A stretch of DNA of 64,000 nucleotides, taken from positions 14,306,157 through 14,370,156 of the forward strand of contig OU015566.1 of NCBI GenBank assembly GCA_907165135.1, given 5' to 3'. Source of the stretch: Oikopleura dioica (taxonomy: Eukaryota; Chordata; Appendicularia; Copelata; Oikopleuridae). A model generated the notes under the pieces. That model searched no databases. It worked only from the letters and a program-made list of their open reading frames with translations, and was not told the DNA's origin. The translations under genes and the position numbers were made by a program. Position 1 is the stretch's first letter. Each line of letters begins with the position of its first letter. Shown in pieces: positions 58,268-64,000 of this stretch.

Positions 58268-61200
58268 ATGCGCCGGATCCTGCTTCTAGGAAATTTGTTC
58301 AAAAGCTTCTTTTTGCTGTTTTACAGCTTTTGGACAAAAAAATAAGCTTTGCTAATTTTCGCAGGATTCGAAGAAGCTGCTGCCCTTTCCCGCCGAAAAC
58401 AGAGAATCGAAGAAAATCGCCTCAAACGAAGATTATTGAAGGCGAACCGAAGAGCGGAAAGAGCAGATGAAAAGAAGCGCCGAGCGCTAGAAAGAGAAAA
58501 CAGAAAGAAAGCCAAGAAACTCGAGCAAGAAAATTCTATTAGGACCCGGTTGAGAGCATAAGCGCGTGTCCTGTGAAAATTGTGTCTTGAAAAATCCTTG
58601 TTGATTTCGATTTACGGAGCTGTTTTGAATTCTGACAAGCTGAAACCTCCGTTTTCTAAAAATAACCTTGGCGGTTGTCTTTGAATTACGAAGTAGCTTT
58701 TTGTCTTCTTTCAAAATGTCACTTTTCTGTCAAGCTTAGTTTAAATCAACCAGCTCAAAAGACGGCAGTTGCGCGACGACGACGGAGAATGGTCTCCCAT
58801 CATCATCAAAACACCCACAGCCAAGTAAATAGTCAATTTATTAATTGAAATCGATAAATTATGTTTCAAGACCGGAAACGCTCAAACCTCTAAGTCCCAC
58901 AGTCCCTCCGACTACCACTACTACTACAACAACAAAGAAGCCAACTACAACAACTACAACAACGACTTCTACAACCACGACGACGACGACCACCACCACC
59001 ACCACCACGACAACAGAGCAATCTTCTAGCACTCAATTTGTTCCAGCAACGACAGAACCTCCCAGCTCAAGTTCAGGCACCGTTTCTGATTCTCAGCTTC
59101 ATTCTTACTGTAGTTTATCGAAACCTATGTAGATTCTTCGTCGACTGCACCAGCAAAACCGACAACAACAACGACTCATGCTCCAAAAACAACGACTTTG
59201 ACGACGGAAAAAGTCACAACGACAACAAGTATGATGGAAATATATGTTATCGCTTGAAATTCACTCCAAAAATAGCTACTCCTACATCGGACAGTGCCAA
59301 TGCTGCTGGGAAATCGAAAAACAATGCAGAGGAAATCGCGGAATTGCTGAAAGATCCGCAGTTTTATGAATCGATTGTGACGACTCTCAAGGAGAAAATG
59401 AAAGATGAACTTGTCGGCGAAAAGGGAGAAAAGGGCGATCCAGGAAGTGGCAGCCCTGCAGGAGCGGTTGGAGGAGGAATGCCAGGGGCAAAAGGTCACC
59501 AAGGCGATCGAGGGCCGATGGGACAGGAAGGCAAGCGAGGGCCTCCTGGACTTCAAGGTACTAGCGGAAACATTAAGTGACCAAAATCGTCCTTGAAAAT
59601 ATCGAATCCGCGGAGTCATCAATTTTTAGGATTACCTGGCGAACCGGGGCCGAATGGAGAGCAAGGCTTAATGGGTCCTCCCGGAAACCCTGGAGAACCC
59701 GGAGAAAAAGGAAATACAGGCAGAAGAGGACACACTGGTGATCAAGGAGTTCCCGGGCCGATGGGCGAGCAAGGTGTTCCTGGAGAACCCGGATTAATGG
59801 GACCGATGGGCTTTGCCGGACCGCCAGGGCCAGAAGGACCGTCTGGGAAAGTCGGACCAAGAGGACTTGATGGCCCACCCGGACCACAAGGAGAAGCTGG
59901 AGAAAAGGGATTCAAAGGAGACATTGGCGATGCCGGCGCTCCCGGAGAAAAAGGAGCCGTTGGCGAAAAGGAATTCAAGGAAAAGATGGTTTGAAGGGCG
60001 ATAAAGGTCCGCCGGGGCATAATGGCGACATGGGAGCTCCTGGTCCGATGGTAAGAAATCACTAAAAGTAAAATTTTATTTAAATTACAACAAGGGGCCT
60101 CCTGGTGATCGAGGACCAGCTGGACCCGCAGGTCCTATCGGACCGCAAGGACCTGTTGGTGTTCGAGGTGATCCCGGATTGGTTGGACCGGAAGGACCTG
60201 CCGGACCGCAAGGCGATGTTGGTCCACAAGGAGTTACTGGCTCTCCTGGCGCAAGAGGAGAGCCTGGCGATCCAGGTCCACCCGGGCCTCCTGGTCTGCC
60301 TGGTGTTCAGGGAAACAAGGGCCATTCTGGCGTTCCTGGAGAAAAAGGCGCAGGTTCGTTTTGAAATCTAGAGAATTGGTCGTTGCATATTCTAGAATTA
60401 AAAAATTTTAAGATGGAAAGCCTGGCCCGCCCGGTCCTGAAGGTCCACCAGGTGGAAAAGGAGAAAGAGGAATTCAAGGATATCCCGGTGAAAATGGAAA
60501 TGTAAGAATCGCAAAGATAATGTGGGTTTTTGAATTTCATTTAGCCCGGAGGGAGAGGTGAGCCCGGTGGACAAGGGCCGATGGGTCCGCCTGGAATGCG
60601 AGGACCAATGGGTGGTCGTGGAATCGAAGGCCCGCGCGGGCCGATCGGACAAAGAGGTCCTCCAGGAGCAATTGGCCCGATGGGACCGCCGGGAAAAGAC
60701 ATGGACGACGAGCGCGTCAGAGTAAGTTCAAAATCGTTAAAATAGAGTTAGTCATCTTTGTGAAGGATATTTGCTTGGGCCTGATAAATGAGCGAATGCG
60801 AAATGGCGGAGCAATCCGACGCGTTCTCAACCAACGACGAGGTCCTCCCGGCCAGCCTGGTCGACCTGGTTTGTCGGGCAGACCTGGCCCTCAAGGAATT
60901 CAAGGCATCGCTGGTGATCCTGGCGAACGAGGACACCCTGGCATGCCCGGACCGCCTGGCAACGATGGAAACCCTGGTTCAAGAGGCGAAAAGGGCGATC
61001 GCGGTCAAGTTGGGCACGGACTACCTGGCGACCCTGGTATTCCTGGTCCTGCTGGCGAACGCGGTCCTCCTGGATTCGGAAGAGACGGCCAACGAGGAGC
61101 TAGTGGCTTACCTGGACCAAGAGGTCCTCCTGGGCCGCCGGGAATGCAAGGCGTTGTTGGACCACAAGGAGTTTGTAATCCTTCTGATTGCGCGATGCGG

Positions 61201-61659
61201 TATCCGAGCAATGTAAGTCTGGGCCAAAAATAGAAAGAAATTTGCAAAAAAAAATGATCAAATAAATTTAATTGGCGACGATGAAAAGTAATGGTCGTTA
61301 TTAAAGCAGCGCGGCCGTAAATCAGCATAACCATCAAATGGCCACAAAACATGTCAACTAATCGAGCTATTTTAAGATCAAAGCGCCGCCGAAGGGACCG
61401 GCCACTGTTCCCGTGAACCCAGCGCCGGGAGAAGACATGGACTCCGGCGACGACGATGGCGCCTTCGGCGACGAAAGCAGAAACGACAATGGCGTTGTGG
61501 ATCCGGCCGATTTTTCGAGCGCGATGGATGATTCTATTTCTGGCGGAATTCTGCCCAAAGCAGGTTTTATTTTTTGGTGAAATCAAGGAAGAGAAAAATC
61601 ATTTTTTAGATGAAGGAGAGCCGGAGCTAATTTTGAGCAGAAGAAACTCACGAAATTAA
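58268..61659 (+). CDS. Collagen with coiled-coil N-terminus and FACIT-like Cys pair
   Basis: Extracellular-matrix protein. A tentative first exon (58268 to about 58323, [19 protein letters not shown]) is a signal or anchor sequence. Next come a basic coiled coil ([20 protein letters not shown], to 58553) and [10 protein letters not shown] (about 58760-58826). Then a Thr/Lys linker (about 58875-59215) and a short helix ([18 protein letters not shown]). Gly-X-Y repeats follow over exons at about 59267-59566, 59630-60050, 60095-60353, 60412-60501, 60545-60720 and 60767-61212. One non-collagenous break ([18 protein letters not shown]) interrupts them. The helix ends [13 protein letters not shown]4-C at the triple-helix border is a FACIT feature. 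An acidic tail (61377-61563, 61613-61659) ends SRRNSRN. One base is missing from the Gly-X-Y frame near 59970. AATAAA at 61758. Confidence 0.9.
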
Positions 61660-62715
61660 GAGAATTGTACAGTCAGCTTCTGGTAGCCAGCCGCTTACAA
61701 GAAAAAACAGCATATGAATTTTAACAACTGTATATTTTGAAAAATAGAAATTCTGAAAATAAACAAAACTCATCAAGTCAAAAGGCTTTTCAGCAGAAGT
61801 TTTGCTGCAGAACAAAAGAGATATCTGAGTAGTGAAATCAAGGAAGAGTGACAACATAGGCTTGGTTACATTCTACTTACTTAATAGTAAAGCTGCACTT
61901 ACTAACTATAAGAGCTTCTGTTTCCTCCATAATTTGAAAAAACTGATGACTCATATAATCATTCCGCTAATCTCAGTAACCATCCTTGATTCGGAGAGGA
62001 TGTGGTTAGGGACACATCTACCCACCTTGCGCTGACTCCACGCGTTCCACCAACCACTAACAGGCCTTTTATCCAAATCGGAAGTGTTATCGCGCAATTA
62101 ATTTTAAAAAGATACCTGCAAATCAAGCCCGTTTTTCGATCATCATTTCTGCCGTAACGGCCTTGTTTAATTCAAAAATCACTAGTTTCTGAAAAGTGAT
62201 CTGGCCCCGAAGTTTGATGGAAACAAACACGATCACAAGAACGAACTCACCAAATCATTATAAACCAAGGCGAGAAGAGAAACGACGTCATTATCGTGAG
62301 TTGGATCCAGCTTTACAATAACACAAATGATCCTCGATTATGGCTGATTCAGTTTCAGTTTCACGAAAATTTCTTTTCTTCAGAAATTTTCCAAAGCAAA
62401 AAACTGAGTTACTAAAAGTCAAGGCCGGGATCGTTTTTATGACGTTTTCCGACATCTTCACCCCAACCACTAGAATTCCCTAATAACCTCCCTTTCGAAA
62501 CGAAAATGTGCTCAACTGATTCGCATCCGGCCTGTCCAACTCAGCGAGAAAGATCGGCTATGCGCTGCTGCGGGAGCTAATGACGCGCTGGAATGGGTTA
62601 AATAGCCGCCCACTAGGAACATTCTTTTTGGAATTAATTTCGTAACGCGCTGCCCAAATAATGGTTTTGGGCGACAATTGTCAATTGACACGTTTTTGCT
62701 TCATAAGATCAGTTT
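61660..62715. other. Interval without a supported gene
   Basis: Contains the collagen 3' untranslated region with AATAAA at 61758, a copy of TGAAATCAAGGAAGAG at 61834 and AT-rich sequence. No exon chain was seen on either strand. Confidence 0.55.
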
Positions 62716-63085
62716 TTATTTCATCAAGAAAAACATCATCAAAAAGAAGAAAATGCTGCTCCTGACGAGTTTGGTCGCCTCGGCTCCAGAGCAATAAGTC
62801 TAAAAAACACAACATCCTCTATTTTTTGCTCCAAATCGACTTACAATATCGCAAGTAGGGAAAAGGCCGTCCATGTAGTCTTCCGCGTAGTCAGCGAAAC
62901 TCTCGTATTCCGAGTAGGTGTCGCAAATCTCGGCAAAATAATCATCATTATCGATGAAATCTTTCAATATTTAGTCAAAAAAACTGTTCAAAAATCTACC
63001 TTGAGCCTCGTCGCATTCCTCCTCAGTTAAAATGTATTGCTTGGGATCTTTTTCTGGAAATTTTGCGGCTGCTTTTTGGCAATTT
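62716..63085 (-). CDS. Small acidic Cys protein with GPI-anchor-like tail, 5' incomplete
   Basis: Exons about 63085-63000, 62960-62845 and 62799-62716 join in frame through two GT-AG introns of 39 and 45 bp. The protein reads NCQKAAAKFPEKDPKQY, then the acidic TEEECDEAQDFIDNDDYFAE, ICDTYSEYESFADYAEDYMD and FPTCDITYCSGAEATKL. It finishes with RSSIFFFLMMFFLMK and a stop. A C-terminal hydrophobic stretch after a small-residue site (CSGAEA) is typical of GPI-anchored precursors. At least five Cys lie in about 100 residues. A signal-peptide exon must lie upstream, perhaps beyond the element at 63260-63925 or outside the window. Family unknown. Confidence 0.6.
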
Positions 63086-63259
63086 CTTCAAATCTAAATT
63101 GAAATTGAAAATGAAAAACCTGACTCTTTTTTTTCTTGCGTTTTGACTCGATCTGCGTTCTTCATCTTTTTTGTTCTGACCTGCTTTGAGAACAGTTCGC
63201 ATTTTATGGAAATGCAATTGATATTTTTCAATAGACTTCCGTTTTTGGAAACATTGTTG

Positions 63260-63925
63260 GATGATTTCAAAAAAAATTTCGCGGGCCCGGAAATCGTCAA
63301 AAAACTTCTTGTCTAGTTTTGTAGAGCTCGTCGAGAGGAGTCGAATGATGTATCAAACTCCTGATAGTTTTAAGATTTACCGCCAAAAAGTGATAAGAAG
63401 GTGTCTTATCAAAGATTTTCTGACCAGCGCCGTTTTTGTTCTAGAAAAGCTGAGGTCATGCTTGACCCCGGAAAATGATCCTCATGATCTGTTCTATTAC
63501 AGCAAAAATTTCAGCTCATGCATACGTATCCTGCTGTCCTTATCAGCGAAAAATCAAAAAATAGTGCATTTTGTTGTCGCTGCACGTTCCTAATTTCTGG
63601 CCCATTTCCAGTCCCATTCTCCTTGGAAAATGAAATTTAACGATAAACTCGGCTGGGTATGATGACGGGCTGAAATTTTTGCTGTAATAGAACAGGTCAT
63701 GAGGATCATTTTCCGGGGTCAAGCATGACCTCAGCTTTTCTAGAACAAAAACGGCGCTGGTCAGAAAATCTTTGATAAGACACCTTCTTATCACTTTTTT
63801 GGCGGAAAATCTTAAAACTATCAGGAGTTTGATACATCATTCGACTCCTCTCGACGAGCTCTACAAAACTAGACAAGAATTTTTTTGACGATTTCCGGGC
63901 CCGCGAAAATTTTTTTGAAATCATC
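63260..63925. mobile_element. MITE-like inverted repeat, copy B
   Basis: Same family as 23826-24508: arms of about 300 bp with GATGATTTCAAAAAAAATTT at the left and its inverse at the right, and the shared GACCCCGGAAAATGATCCTC unit. The centre (CATTTTGTTGTCGCTGCACG) is also shared. Near-identity of the two copies suggests recent activity. No transposase frame. Confidence 0.9.
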
Positions 63926-64000
63926 TTGCCTTGGAGAGACACTGTAACTAACAACTTCTGGGAGACAGTTATTGTATTTATTTCATGATGAAAAGAGCCA

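Noticed and set aside
1-64000. tRNA, rRNA, spliced-leader RNA or CRISPR array
   Set aside because: None recognised by eye on either strand. A covariance-model scan would be needed to exclude small RNA genes.

Overview
The window is animal DNA, most probably from an appendicularian tunicate close to Oikopleura; this is an inference. The chordate signs are a connexin and a vertebrate-type myosin-binding protein C with its M-motif. The tunicate sign is a secreted GH9 (cellulase-fold) protein with a CBM2 cellulose-binding module. Genes are split by very short introns (often 37-50 bp). Several introns only keep frame with GA at the donor, a feature reported for Oikopleura. Intergenic DNA and long introns are full of short palindromic, MITE-like repeats.

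Layout. 1-8.3 kb, all minus strand: a possible small gene, a complete myosin-binding protein C gene (3459-7663), a C2H2 zinc-finger gene (to 3304) and a partial FN3/Ig gene running off the left edge. 12.7-36.7 kb, minus strand: one 24-kb gene coding for signal peptide, unknown N-terminal domain, sushi/CCP, CBM2 and GH9. Its last large intron (13279-23087) holds a complete connexin gene on the plus strand (19585-22354). 41.2-42.6 kb plus: a single-pass membrane protein. 42.8-43.4 kb minus: a doubtful small gene. 44.4-52.6 kb plus: a TOGARAM/crescerin-type TOG-array gene. 52.9-54.5 kb minus: alkylglycerol monooxygenase (AGMO), convergent with TOGARAM. 55.1-55.8 kb plus: a secreted-looking Thr-linker protein of unknown family. 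56.5-57.1 kb plus: an intronless C2H2 protein. 58.3-61.7 kb plus: a collagen with an N-terminal coiled coil, Thr-rich linker, interrupted triple helix and FACIT-like Cys pair. 62.7-63.1 kb minus: a small acidic protein with a GPI-anchor-like tail.

Main result. The GH9 gene keeps the fold and the surrounding motifs, but all three catalytic carboxylates are replaced (the Asp pair of the DAGD motif by His and Gly, the acid Glu by Asp). It is joined to a CBM2 and an adhesion-type CCP domain behind a signal peptide. It is best read as a secreted cellulose-binding pseudo-enzyme, possibly a structural or scaffold protein of a cellulose-containing coat or house. Other notable points are a connexin nested in its intron, GA-AG introns in connexin and TOGARAM, a 14-16 nt motif recurring in both orientations in introns of unrelated genes, an apparent 1-nt frameshift in the collagen, and nested palindromic mobile-element remnants.

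Exon borders were read by eye from splice signals, reading phase and family similarity. No alignment was run.
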